The translations under genes and the position numbers were made by a program. A DNA stretch of 44,218 nt from an uncultured Pseudomonadota bacterium (GTDB lineage: Bacteria; Pseudomonadota; Gammaproteobacteria; Burkholderiales; Burkholderiaceae): positions 1 to 44,218 of the forward strand of contig CAMLIZ010000018.1 in the NCBI GenBank assembly GCA_946480245.1, written 5' to 3'. Below the pieces are notes generated by a model that was not told the origin of the DNA, did no database searches, and worked only from the letters and a program-made list of their open reading frames with translations. Positions 32,584 through 41,034 of the stretch are shown in pieces (the stretch's first letter is position 1; each line of letters starts with the position of its first letter).

Positions 32584-33752
32584 TCGCCGCCGACCGCCCC
32601 GTGCAACGCCCGCCTGGCGCGCGCCTGCTCATCGTCGACGCGCAAGGCCGCCTGGAGCACCTGCCGCGCGCGCGCTTCGTCGAGCGCCTGCGACCGGGCG
32701 ACCTGGTGATCGCCAACGACGCGGCCACGCTGCCCGCCAGCCTGCACGGCACGCACCTGCGCAGCGGGCGCGAGATCGAGCTGCGCCTGGCCAGCCGCGG
32801 CTCGCTGGCCACCGACGACGTGCACGCCTTCAGCGCCGTGGTGTTCGGCCCCGGCGACCACCGCACACGCACCGAGGACCGGCCCTTGCCGCCCGCCTTG
32901 CAGCCCGGCGACCTGCTGCGCGTGGGCAGCGGCACAGCGCCGCTGTACGCCACCGTGCTGGCGCTGCTCGACCACCCGCGCCTTGTGCAGCTGTGCCTGC
33001 ATGGCACGCCGCAGGCCATCTGGGCCGGCATCGCGCGCCATGGCAAGCCGGTGCAGTACGCGCATGTGCCCGAGCCGCTGCGGCTGTGGGACGTGTGGAC
33101 GCCGATCGCCGGTGCGCCGGTGGCGTTCGAGCCGCCGTCGGCCGGCTTCGCGCTCGACTGGGCCGCGCTGAAGGCGATGCGCGCGCGCGGCGTCGGCTTT
33201 GCCACGCTCACGCATGCGGCCGGGCTGTCGTCCACCGGCGACCTGGCACTCGACGCGCGCCTGCCGTTGCCCGAGCCCTATGTGCTGCCGCCGGCGACCG
33301 TGCGCGCGATCCATGCGGCCTGGTCACGCGGCGGCCGCATCGTCGCCGTCGGCACGACGGTGGTGCGCGCGCTGGAGCACGCGGCCACGCGCAGCGGCGG
33401 CGCCGGCCTGCCCGCCGGCCCCGGCGTGGCGACGCAGAAGATCGGCCCGCACACCGAGCTGCAGGTGGTGGACGTGCTGTTGTCCGGCACCCACGAGGCG
33501 GGAACCAGCCACCACGAGTTGCTGCGCGCGTTCGCGGACGACACGACCTTGCGTACGATGGACGCCACGCTGCAGCGCCAGCACTTCCTCACGCATGAAT
33601 TCGGTGATTCCGTGTGGCTGGAGCGGCAAGGCGTGGCGTGCCAACGTGAACGCCCGCCGGTCAGTGCGACGTCAGCGCGGCGCGCGGTAGTCGGGCGTGC
33701 CGGGGCCAGTGCGCACCGTGCCGCCGTCCAGCACGGGCATGCGGCGCTCTAG
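32580..33752 (+). CDS. QueA-like S-adenosylmethionine:tRNA ribosyltransferase-isomerase
   Basis: A 390-residue QueA homologue. RPGDLVIANDAATLPASLHG matches the QueA GDLLVVNDTRVIPARL block, and VGTTVVRALEHAA and HEAGTSHHELLRAFA are recognisable later. Canonical QueA makes epoxyqueuosine in tRNA. This protein lacks the usual N-terminal LPxxLIAQ, and THAAGLSSTGDLA replaces the HVGAGTF segment, so it may be a paralogue with another role. The last ~27 residues overlap the convergent LapA-like gene, suggesting the original stop codon was lost. It is coupled to the SDR gene. Confidence 0.82.
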   Translation: MIAADRPVQRPPGARLLIVDAQGRLEHLPRARFVERLRPGDLVIANDAATLPASLHGTHLRSGREIELRLASRGSLATDDVHAFSAVVFGPGDHRTRTEDRPLPPALQPGDLLRVGSGTAPLYATVLALLDHPRLVQLCLHGTPQAIWAGIARHGKPVQYAHVPEPLRLWDVWTPIAGAPVAFEPPSAGFALDWAALKAMRARGVGFATLTHAAGLSSTGDLALDARLPLPEPYVLPPATVRAIHAAWSRGGRIVAVGTTVVRALEHAATRSGGAGLPAGPGVATQKIGPHTELQVVDVLLSGTHEAGTSHHELLRAFADDTTLRTMDATLQRQHFLTHEFGDSVWLERQGVACQRERPPVSATSARRAVVGRAGASAHRAAVQHGHAAL

Positions 33753-34208
33753 CCGGTCTTCCATCTCGCCGATGTAGCTGGACAGCGAGTTGGCGCTTTC
33801 CTCCATCACCGCGCGCGAGCGCTGCTCCACCTGGTCCAGGCGCGCGAACATCGCCAGCCGCAGCTCGTCGTTGACGCGGTGCAGGCGCTGGATCTCGGCA
33901 TTGAGGAAGTCGCGCAGCTCGGTGAAGCGCGAGGCCTCGGCCTTGTCGGCCAGCGCGCGCTGCGCCTCCAGTTCCTTGCCCATGCGGCGCGCTTCCAGCA
34001 GCGCGCTGCCCTGCAGGTACACCACCGAAGCCACGTACATCAGCCCGATCAGCGCCACCACGCCCAGCATCACCAGGCCCAGCGGCGCGGTGAAGGTGGT
34101 GAAGCCCAGGTTCAACGTGGTGGGCGTGGTGAAGGTACCCCAGTTGATCAGCGCGAACAGTCCGGTGAGCACCAGCACCACCAGCATCGGCAACACGCGA
34201 ATGCGCAT
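33672..34208 (-). CDS. LapA-domain (DUF1049-like) membrane protein
   Basis: A 178-residue protein with two N-terminal transmembrane helices (about 5-25 and 42-65, separated by a short TTPTTLNLGFTTFTAP loop), then a long charged, probably coiled-coil cytoplasmic region (KELEAQRALADKAEASRFTEL...) and a disordered tail. The layout resembles LapA/YciS-type proteins, but the match is weak. AAGGAGACTG precedes the ATG at 34208. Its 3' end overlaps that of the QueA-like gene by 81 bases. Confidence 0.7.
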   Translation of the reverse strand: MRIRVLPMLVVLVLTGLFALINWGTFTTPTTLNLGFTTFTAPLGLVMLGVVALIGLMYVASVVYLQGSALLEARRMGKELEAQRALADKAEASRFTELRDFLNAEIQRLHRVNDELRLAMFARLDQVEQRSRAVMEESANSLSSYIGEMEDRLERRMPVLDGGTVRTGPGTPDYRAPR

Positions 34209-34411
34209 GACAGTCTCCTTCGCTTGGGGGCCGCAACGGCCCTGATCCCCGGGGCTTGGCAAGCGGCGCGCCCGAGCGTGACGCACGCCACGGCGCGCTC
34301 GGCGGCGCGCAGATGGGGGCGGGAAGCCGGTCTTTTTCGACATTGGCCGCGGCAGCGCCCGCCTATCGTGAGAACGCGGCGACCCGATGCCACGCCGCAC
34401 CGGAGCCCGCG

Positions 34412-34741
34412 ATGCCCATGCCCTCGTCCCAACGCCCGATGCCCCTGCCCAGCTACGGCCCGCGCCGCGTCACCTGCCGCCAGGGCAGCGTGCAGCTGGT
34501 GATCGAGGAGCTGTTTCCCAAGCAGTTCCGGCCCGTGCAGGCGGAGCTGGAGCAGCTCGAGCGCTTCTCCGCGCTGATGGCCGCGCAAGGCTGGCCTGCG
34601 CACGTGTCGCGCATGGCCTACGACCGCATCTATGCCGGCGAGCGCTTCGGCTTCGCCAAACGCGTGGGCAAGGGCCGCGAGCTGCCGGCGCTGGCGCGCG
34701 AGCTGCTCACGCTGTGGCGCGCGTCGCGCGCATCGGCCTGA
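34412..34741 (+). CDS. Unknown 109-residue protein
   Basis: ATG at 34412 follows CGGAG six bases upstream. After a Pro/Ser-rich start the product has a folded-looking middle (VQLVIEELFPKQFRPVQAELEQLERFSALM) and a basic end (FGFAKRVGKGRELPALARELL). There is no signal peptide or membrane helix. I do not recognise it; two further in-frame ATGs lie within the first ten codons. Confidence 0.65.
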   Translation: MPMPSSQRPMPLPSYGPRRVTCRQGSVQLVIEELFPKQFRPVQAELEQLERFSALMAAQGWPAHVSRMAYDRIYAGERFGFAKRVGKGRELPALARELLTLWRASRASA

Positions 34742-34807
34742 GCGGCCCCCGCCCAAGGAACGCTCCTTGCCGCGTCCTGCGGTGCACATCGCACCGAAAG
34801 GACGCCC

Positions 34808-35086
34808 ATGACCGACGACGCACTGCTCCACACCCCTGATCCGCCCGCGCTCGACGAGCATCACCCGCATTACCAGCAGCTGCGCCGCGAGCACGAGCGC
34901 CAGCTCGACGATGACTACGCGGCGTGGCGACGCGAGCGCTTCTCGGGCGACTTCGAGCGTTGGCGCCAGGGCCGGCAGGAGTCGATCGCGCAGCGCGACG
35001 AAGGCCCGTTGGAATCGTTGGGGCGCGCGATCTCCGACACCGTGACCGGCAGCCGCGACCCCGACCTGGACCAGGTGGGCCGCTGA
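34808..35086 (+). CDS. Small charged hypothetical protein, 92 residues
   Basis: AAGGACG precedes the ATG. The product is highly charged and helical, with HPHYQQLRREHERQLDDDYAAWRRERF in its first half, and lacks signal or membrane segments. Similar small proteins with a W-RERF pattern are common in Burkholderiales, but no function is known to me. Confidence 0.7.
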   Translation: MTDDALLHTPDPPALDEHHPHYQQLRREHERQLDDDYAAWRRERFSGDFERWRQGRQESIAQRDEGPLESLGRAISDTVTGSRDPDLDQVGR

Positions 35087-35093
35087 AGCCGCC

Positions 35094-35912
35094 TCAGACC
35101 GCCGGCACCGCGCGCCAGCCGCGCGCCGCGCGCTCGAAGCGCTGCGTGCGCTCGCGCCCGAACGCTGCGCGCTCCGGCATCCAGGCGTAGCGCTCCACCT
35201 CCACGTCGCCCGGGCGCAGCCGGAGCAGATTGAACGCATTGCGCTCACCGCGCCCGCGCGTGGAGGTGGCCGTGCCGGCCGACACCGCCAGCGCCTCGTA
35301 GCCGGCCAGCGGATAGCGCGCGCCGCTGTCCACGCTCTGGCTCACGTGCAGGTGGCCGGCCAGCAGCACGTCGATGCCGCAGTCCGCGAACACCGCCATC
35401 GCCTGCTGCGCGCGGCCCACCAGCTGGCGCGGATCGAAATCCTGCGGCAGGTCGAACGGATGGTGCGTGACCAGCACCTTCACCACCCCGTCGCCCAGCC
35501 CGCGCATCGCCTCGCGCACGCGCGCCATCTGGCCCTGGTTGATGCGGCCGTTCTTCACCACCAGCGAGCGCGCGGTGTTCAGGCCCAGCACCGCGAGCTG
35601 GTCGTCCCGGTACAGCGGCGCCAGGTCGTCACCGAAATGGCGCCGGTAGCCGGCCAGCGGGCGCAGCAGGCGCGCCAGCGGGTTGTACAGCGGCACGTCG
35701 TGGTTGCCCGGCACCACGAGCTGCGGCTGCGGCAGGCGCTGCAGGAACGCCTGCGCGGCGGCGAACTGCGCCTCGCGTGCACGCTGCGTGAGGTCGCCGG
35801 ACACCACCACCAGGTCGGGCGCGAGCGCCTGCACGCGCTCGGCCAGCGGCTGCAGCAGCGCCTCGTCGACGCGGCCGAAATGCAGGTCGGACAAATGCAC
35901 CAGCGTGCGCAT
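35094..35912 (-). CDS. Calcineurin-like metallophosphoesterase
   Basis: A 272-residue protein with the binuclear-metal motifs in order: D9-L-H11 (LSDLHFG), VVSGDLTQR, VPGNHD, VTHHPFD and LLAGHLH. This set defines calcineurin-like phosphoesterases, several of which hydrolyse cyclic nucleotides or lipid pyrophosphates. It follows the diacylglycerol kinase-like gene by seven bases, so a lipid-linked substrate is an option. Confidence 0.9.
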   Translation of the reverse strand: MRTLVHLSDLHFGRVDEALLQPLAERVQALAPDLVVVSGDLTQRAREAQFAAAQAFLQRLPQPQLVVPGNHDVPLYNPLARLLRPLAGYRRHFGDDLAPLYRDDQLAVLGLNTARSLVVKNGRINQGQMARVREAMRGLGDGVVKVLVTHHPFDLPQDFDPRQLVGRAQQAMAVFADCGIDVLLAGHLHVSQSVDSGARYPLAGYEALAVSAGTATSTRGRGERNAFNLLRLRPGDVEVERYAWMPERAAFGRERTQRFERAARGWRAVPAV

Positions 35913-35919
35913 CGCGGCA

Positions 35920-36813
35920 TCACTCCCGCACGGGCGCGATCACCTGCAGCGCGCCCGGATGGATGCGGTAGCGCAGCGGTGCGCGCATCAGGTGCACCTC
36001 GCCGTCGGTGGCCACGCGCAGCGGCTGGTGATGAGTGTCGATGCGCAGCTCGGCCGCGCACAGCGAAGTGAAGTCGCGCGCCTGCTGCAGCCGCCCGAGC
36101 AGCGCCTGCAGCGCCAGGCGCAGCAGCCCGCGCCGGCCGGTGCGCTGCGCCAGGTACACGCTGAGGCAGCCGCCGTCGAGCCGCTCGCGCGCGCCGATGT
36201 GCCAGCCGCCCATCAGGTACTCGTTGTTGCCGATGAACACGAAGGGCGTGCGATGGAACAGCTCGCGCCCCTCGATCTGCAGCCGCACCTCGAGGAACGG
36301 AAAGCGCTTCAACGTGGCCAGCGTGGCCCAGGCGAACGCCGGCCACTTGCCGCGCCCGAGCTGGCGCTGCTGGCGCTCGCGGCCGTGCACGATGCGCGGG
36401 TACAGCCCAAGGCTGGAGTTGTTGACGAAGAAGCGCCCGTTCACCTCGCCCACGTCCACGCGGCGCGGCACGCCCTCGCGCAGCGTGCCGAGCGCGCTCT
36501 CGGTGTCCAGCGGCAGCCCGAGGTCGCGCGCAAAGTGGTTCAGCGTGCCCATCGGCAGCACGCCGAGCAGCGCGTCGCGGCCCACCATCTGCGCCGCCAC
36601 CGCGCCCACGGTGCCGTCGCCGCCACCGGCCACGATGCGGCGGCAGCCGTCGGCGAGGGCGCTGCGCGCGGCGTGCACCAGCTGGCTGCCGTCGTGCGCC
36701 AGCGTGATGCGGCCGGCGGCGTCCAGCGCCTCCATCGCGGGTCGGTGCTGCGCCAGCCAGGCCGGGTCGCAGCCCGGCCCGGCCGCGCCGTTGAGGATGA
36801 ACGCGGTCTTCAT
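35920..36813 (-). CDS. Diacylglycerol kinase family lipid kinase
   Basis: A 297-residue protein with the DAGK catalytic-domain signature VAGGGDGTVGAVA (GGGDGTV 63-69), LPMGTLNHFARDL and NNSSLGLYP. It probably phosphorylates diacylglycerol or a related lipid such as a sphingoid base. The ATG at 36813 marks the conserved start. It is divergent from serA (79 bases apart) and leads into the metallophosphoesterase gene. Confidence 0.92.
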   Translation of the reverse strand: MKTAFILNGAAGPGCDPAWLAQHRPAMEALDAAGRITLAHDGSQLVHAARSALADGCRRIVAGGGDGTVGAVAAQMVGRDALLGVLPMGTLNHFARDLGLPLDTESALGTLREGVPRRVDVGEVNGRFFVNNSSLGLYPRIVHGRERQQRQLGRGKWPAFAWATLATLKRFPFLEVRLQIEGRELFHRTPFVFIGNNEYLMGGWHIGARERLDGGCLSVYLAQRTGRRGLLRLALQALLGRLQQARDFTSLCAAELRIDTHHQPLRVATDGEVHLMRAPLRYRIHPGALQVIAPVRE

Positions 36814-36892
36814 GCCGGCACAAGGCAAGCGCTGTGCCGGTGCATGCCCCTTCGCGGGCTGCGGGCTCCGGCAGGGTTCGTACAGTCGGGGC

Positions 36893-38125
36893 ATGACACC
36901 AAGACTCTCGCTTCCCAAGGAAAAACTCAAGTTCGTGCTGCTCGAGGGCATTCACCCCTCCGCGGTGGAAACCTTGCAGGCGGAGGGCTACACGCAAATC
37001 GTCACCGCGCCCAAGGCGCTGAACGGCGACGCGCTGGCCGAGGCGATCGCCGACGCGCACTTCGTGGGCATCCGCTCGCGCAGCCATCTCACCGAAGAGG
37101 TGCTGGCGCGCGCGCCCAAGCTCACCGCGATCGGCGCCTTTTGCATCGGCACCAACCAGATCGACCTGGGCGCGGCGATGCGCCGCGGCATCCCGGTGTT
37201 CAACGCGCCGTTCTCCAACACGCGCAGCGTGGCCGAGCTGGTGCTGGCCGAGACCATCCTGCTGATGCGCGGCATCCCGCTGAAGAACGCCGAGCAGCAC
37301 CGCGGCGGCTGGATCAAGAGCGCGGAGGGCTCTTACGAGGTGCGCGGCAAGACGCTGGGCATCGTGGGCTATGGCCACATCGGCACGCAGATCGGCGTGC
37401 TCGCCGAGCAGCTCGGCATGCAGGTGGTGTTCGTCGACATCGAGGCCAAGCTGCCGCTGGGCAATGCGCGCCAGCTGGCCACGCTCGACGCGCTGCTGGA
37501 GGCGGCCGACGTGGTGACGCTGCACGTGCCGGAGACGCCGCAGACGCAGAACATGATCGCCGCGCCGCAACTGGCGCGCATGAAGCGCGGCGCGCACCTG
37601 ATCAATGCCTCGCGCGGCACGGTAGTGGACATCCCCGCGCTGGTGACCGCGCTGGACGGCGGCCACATCGCCGGCGCGGCGATCGACGTGTTCCCGCAGG
37701 AGCCGCAGGGCAACGACGCGCGCTTCGAATCGCCGCTGCTGCGCTTCGACAACGTGCTGCTCACGCCGCACATCGGCGGCTCCACCGCCGAGGCGCAGGC
37801 CAACATCGGGCGTGAGGTGGCCGCCAAGCTGGTGCGCTACTCGGACAACGGCTCCACCGTGAGCGCGGTCAACTTCCCCGAGGTGGCGCTGCCGGAGCTG
37901 GCCGGGCGCAGCCGGCTGCTGCACATCCACCGCAACGTGCCGGGCGTGATGGCGCGCATCAACGAGCGCTTCTCGGCCGCGGGCGTGAACATCGCGGCAC
38001 AGTACCTGCGCACCAACGAGGAGGTGGGCTACGTGGTGATCGACGTGGACACCACCGCCAGCCAGGTGGCGCACGACGAGCTGTGCAGCGTGCCGGGCAC
38101 CATCCGCTGCCGCATCTTGTACTGA
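36893..38125 (+). CDS. serA: D-3-phosphoglycerate dehydrogenase
   Basis: First step of serine synthesis. The 410-residue protein is the E. coli-like type: substrate and NAD domains with GIRSRSHLTEEVL, IVGYGHIGTQIG, NASRGTVVDIPAL and TPHIGGSTAEAQ (catalytic His), then a C-terminal ACT domain from about residue 335 (LLHIHRNVPGVMARINERF) that binds serine for feedback. The ATG at 36893 gives MTPRLSLPKEKLKFVLLEG; no strong ribosome site is seen. Confidence 0.96.
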   Translation: MTPRLSLPKEKLKFVLLEGIHPSAVETLQAEGYTQIVTAPKALNGDALAEAIADAHFVGIRSRSHLTEEVLARAPKLTAIGAFCIGTNQIDLGAAMRRGIPVFNAPFSNTRSVAELVLAETILLMRGIPLKNAEQHRGGWIKSAEGSYEVRGKTLGIVGYGHIGTQIGVLAEQLGMQVVFVDIEAKLPLGNARQLATLDALLEAADVVTLHVPETPQTQNMIAAPQLARMKRGAHLINASRGTVVDIPALVTALDGGHIAGAAIDVFPQEPQGNDARFESPLLRFDNVLLTPHIGGSTAEAQANIGREVAAKLVRYSDNGSTVSAVNFPEVALPELAGRSRLLHIHRNVPGVMARINERFSAAGVNIAAQYLRTNEEVGYVVIDVDTTASQVAHDELCSVPGTIRCRILY

Positions 38126-38132
38126 GGCGGCC

Positions 38133-38513
38133 TCAGGTGTCGATGTCCCAGCGCCGCTCGCACTGGCGGCATTGCACGCGCCAGCGCCGGCCGCCGTTGG
38201 CGTCGGCCAGCAGGTTCCACTGGGCGTAGCTCTGGCAGCCGGGGCACACGGCCTGGTGGGCCACGTGCTCGGCATGCATCAGCAGGAAGAGGTAGCGCCG
38301 CAGCGCCCACACGCCGATCCATGCGCTCGCAAAGGCACACACCAGCAGCAGCAGCTGGTTGGCCAGCGGCAGCGCGCCGCTGAACACTTCGGCTGCGCTC
38401 AGCAGCGCCACGGCGCTCAGCAGCAGCAGCACCAGGTGCAGGTGGCTGTGGGTGAGTTCGCGCTGATACCAGCTCGAGAACCCGTGCTGCCGGATGCGAT
38501 GGGCGGGCTTCAT
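38133..38513 (-). CDS. Membrane protein with C-terminal zinc-ribbon
   Basis: A 126-residue protein with two hydrophobic helices (about 26-45 and 51-68, SHLHLVLLLLSAVALLS and LLLLVCAFASAWIGVWAL) and a C-terminal CPGC...CRQC pair (zinc ribbon, about 89-117). The ATG at 38513 follows GGAGGAAG. A strong hairpin lies just upstream. Ends convergently with serA. I know no function; it may be a small regulator or assembly factor at the membrane. Confidence 0.75.
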   Translation of the reverse strand: MKPAHRIRQHGFSSWYQRELTHSHLHLVLLLLSAVALLSAAEVFSGALPLANQLLLLVCAFASAWIGVWALRRYLFLLMHAEHVAHQAVCPGCQSYAQWNLLADANGGRRWRVQCRQCERRWDIDT

Positions 38514-38531
38514 GGCGATCGATCTTCCTCC

Positions 38532-38560
38532 CGCGCGGCCGCCATGAGCGCGGCCGCGCG
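38532..38560. repeat. Perfect 11-bp GC hairpin between the zinc-ribbon and subtilase genes
   Basis: CGCGCGGCCGC (38532-38542) and GCGGCCGCGCG (38550-38560) pair around a seven-base loop. On the minus strand it falls after the subtilase stop codon and just before the ribosome site of the zinc-ribbon gene. Only TTT follows on the plus strand, so it is not a standard terminator. Confidence 0.55.
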
Positions 38561-38598
38561 TTTGGAAGGCCCTATCGCAAACGCCGTGCCATGGCGGC

Positions 38599-40806
38599 CT
38601 ACTTCATCAGCGTGTACAGCACCGCATGCGCCACCGGCGCGCCGCCCGCGGACACGCGCAGCATCGCCTGCTTCGGCCCGGCCGCTGCCGCCTTGTCGGC
38701 ACTCATCGTGACGGTGGCGCTGGCGCTGGCACCGGCAGCCAGCGTGATGCTGGCCGGCGACACGCTGAAGCTCACACCGCTGCCCAGGCCAGAGTCGACC
38801 GCGAGCGAGAAGGTCTGCGTCGCGCCGCTCACGTTGCTCAGGCTCACCGTCATGGCGCGCGTCTGCCCGCTGCCGGTGGGCACGGCGCCGAAGCTCAGGC
38901 TCACCGGGTCGAGCGTGACCTTCGCGTTCACCGCGGCGGCCAGATCCTCGCGCCCGGCGCCCACCACGTTCACGTCCTGCACCACCGCGCCGCTGGCGGT
39001 CTTCAGCGTGCCTTGCACGGCGGTGTTGACGATCGCTGAGCGCACGTCGGCCGCGCTCCAGTCGGGGTGCTGCTGGCGCACGATGGCCGCCGATCCGGCC
39101 AGGTGCGGCGTCGCCATCGAGGTGCCCTGGAAGAACGCGAAGCACGGCGCCCCGCCGCAATAGCGCGTGGGGATCGACGACAGCACGTTCACGCCCGGCG
39201 CCATCACGTCCGGCTTGACGCGGAAGTCCACGTCGGTCGGGCCCCAGCTGGAGAAGTCGGCCACGACGTCATCGCGCTCGGGCTTGTACAGGTAGCTCAG
39301 CAGCGCCGGCAGCGTGGCCGCCTGGCCGTCGGCGGCCATCAGCGCCGCGCGGTCGGCCAGCGCCACCATGAAGCCCGCGATCGTGGGCTGCGAGGGCAGG
39401 CCGTCAGTGCCCATCGTGATCGATGCACCCGGCGCGTTGTTCACCACGATCGCGCCCACGCCGCCGGCCGCCTGCACGCTGCGCAGCTTGACCGAGAAGA
39501 AGCAGTTGCCGCGCGAGACCAGCGCGATCTTGCCCGCGAGGTTGACGCTGTTGATCGGGTTGCAGGCATCCGACAGGCCGCCGAACGGGCTGGCTGCATC
39601 GGCCACCACCGCCAGCGGCGCCGTCAGCCCGCCGGCCGGCGGCGTGCCGAACTCGCCTTTCACGCTCTCGTAGGTGGCACCGGCCACCGTGAGCATCGAC
39701 ACCATCGAATGCCCCACCGAGCTGGCGCCGGCCGACAGCGCGCGGGCCGCCGAGCCCGGCGACTCCACCGTGCGATAGCCGGGGCCTGAGTTGCCGTTGG
39801 CGATGGCGATCACCATGTTGGCGCGGTCGAGGTTGTCGACCGCCACGGTGACCAGGTCCTGCACGCCATGCGCGCCGCCGCCGATGCTCATGTTGGCCAC
39901 GTCCATGCCGTCGGCGTAGGCGGCCTCGAGCGCATTCAGGATGTCCTCCGAGCGCGCGTTGTCGATGTCGTTCGGGAAGATGTTGTAGCTGCCGAGCAGC
40001 GCGCGCGGCGCAACGCCGGACAGTGCGTGCGGAATCGCCGCGCCGTCCACGCTGGCGGTGGTGCCGGCGTTGCACGCGACGGTGCCGGCCACGTGCGAGC
40101 CATGAGCGCCGATCGCCTCGGCCGTGTAGTGCATCGACGGCGTCTTGTTGTTGAACACCTTGGCGACGATCACCTTGTTGTTGGTGAAGTGCGGGTCACC
40201 GAGCTGCTGCTGCGCGGGGTAGCCGGCGTCGCTGAAGCAGGGGTGCGTCACGTCGACGCCGGTGTCTATGATGCCCACCTTCACGCCTTCACCGGCATGG
40301 CTCTGGCCGCCGGCGTTGCTCCATGCGGCAGCGGCCTGGATCAGCCCGAGGTCCGGGTCGGCGGCATTGGGGTAGTACAGGTTCTCGTACTGCGCGCTGG
40401 CGACCATCGAGCTGGCCGCCACCTGCGCCAGCGTGGCGCCGTTGAGCTTGACGCCCACGGCGTTGAGCGAGATGTCGAACTCGCCGGTCACCTGCGCGCC
40501 CGGCACGTTGGCGCGCAGCCAGGCCTTGTAGTCGTTGCGCAGCTTGGACAGCTGCGCCCGGTAGGCCTTGACCGTGCTGCTGCTGAAGTCGATCTTCTTG
40601 CCCTTGGGCGGATGCGTCTTCGAGTAGGTGGCCAGCGGGTCGCCCACCAGTTGCACCAGCGCATAGCCGGTGTCCTGCGTGGCGCGGTTGGCGGTGGGCG
40701 CGTCGCTGTTGGGGTTGGCGGCCGCAGCGGGTAGCGCGGCAGCGGCGCCGAGCACCGCGATGGCGGCGCAAGCGATGTGGCGAAGGGCGAATGGCCGGGT
40801 CCTCAT
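38599..40806 (-). CDS. Secreted S8 subtilisin-like serine protease
   Basis: A 735-residue exported protease. Signal peptide to about residue 29; inhibitor-I9-like propeptide to about 145; catalytic Asp181 (IIDTGVDVTHP), His235 (GAHGSHVAG), oxyanion Asn339 (ANGNSGPG) and Ser563 (QGTSMATPHLAG). A PA (protease-associated) insert lies near 395-500 (IALVSRGNCFFSVK). The last ~120 residues form a Fn3-like/immunoglobulin-like domain. GGAAGGAA precedes the ATG. It is divergent from the dipeptide-binding protein gene, so digestion and peptide uptake may be linked. Confidence 0.95.
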   Translation of the reverse strand: MRTRPFALRHIACAAIAVLGAAAALPAAAANPNSDAPTANRATQDTGYALVQLVGDPLATYSKTHPPKGKKIDFSSSTVKAYRAQLSKLRNDYKAWLRANVPGAQVTGEFDISLNAVGVKLNGATLAQVAASSMVASAQYENLYYPNAADPDLGLIQAAAAWSNAGGQSHAGEGVKVGIIDTGVDVTHPCFSDAGYPAQQQLGDPHFTNNKVIVAKVFNNKTPSMHYTAEAIGAHGSHVAGTVACNAGTTASVDGAAIPHALSGVAPRALLGSYNIFPNDIDNARSEDILNALEAAYADGMDVANMSIGGGAHGVQDLVTVAVDNLDRANMVIAIANGNSGPGYRTVESPGSAARALSAGASSVGHSMVSMLTVAGATYESVKGEFGTPPAGGLTAPLAVVADAASPFGGLSDACNPINSVNLAGKIALVSRGNCFFSVKLRSVQAAGGVGAIVVNNAPGASITMGTDGLPSQPTIAGFMVALADRAALMAADGQAATLPALLSYLYKPERDDVVADFSSWGPTDVDFRVKPDVMAPGVNVLSSIPTRYCGGAPCFAFFQGTSMATPHLAGSAAIVRQQHPDWSAADVRSAIVNTAVQGTLKTASGAVVQDVNVVGAGREDLAAAVNAKVTLDPVSLSFGAVPTGSGQTRAMTVSLSNVSGATQTFSLAVDSGLGSGVSFSVSPASITLAAGASASATVTMSADKAAAAGPKQAMLRVSAGGAPVAHAVLYTLMK

Positions 40807-40971
40807 GGCGCTGATTCCTTCCTTGTGGGAGCGGTGTGGAACCATCGAGCCTAGGTCGGGTCAGAAGCAGCGCCGATGTGGCATCCCCGTGATTGAGGGG
40901 GCCCAAAACCGCACTTGAGGGAAAATCCTGACCACGCTGCGAGACGGCTCCGGGTTTGCCCGGGGGATGTC

Positions 40972-40977
40972 TATACA
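40972..40977 (+). promoter_or_regulatory. Possible -10 box for the peptide-binding protein gene
   Basis: TATACA, four of six to TATAAT, lies 57 bases before the ATG at 41035 in the 228-base divergent region. No correctly spaced -35 is evident. Nothing else recognisable is seen in 40807-41034. Confidence 0.25.
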
Positions 40978-41034
40978 AGGCCTGACGCTGGCCTAGACTC
41001 GCGCGTCTTCCATCCTCACAAGGGAATCGAAAGC

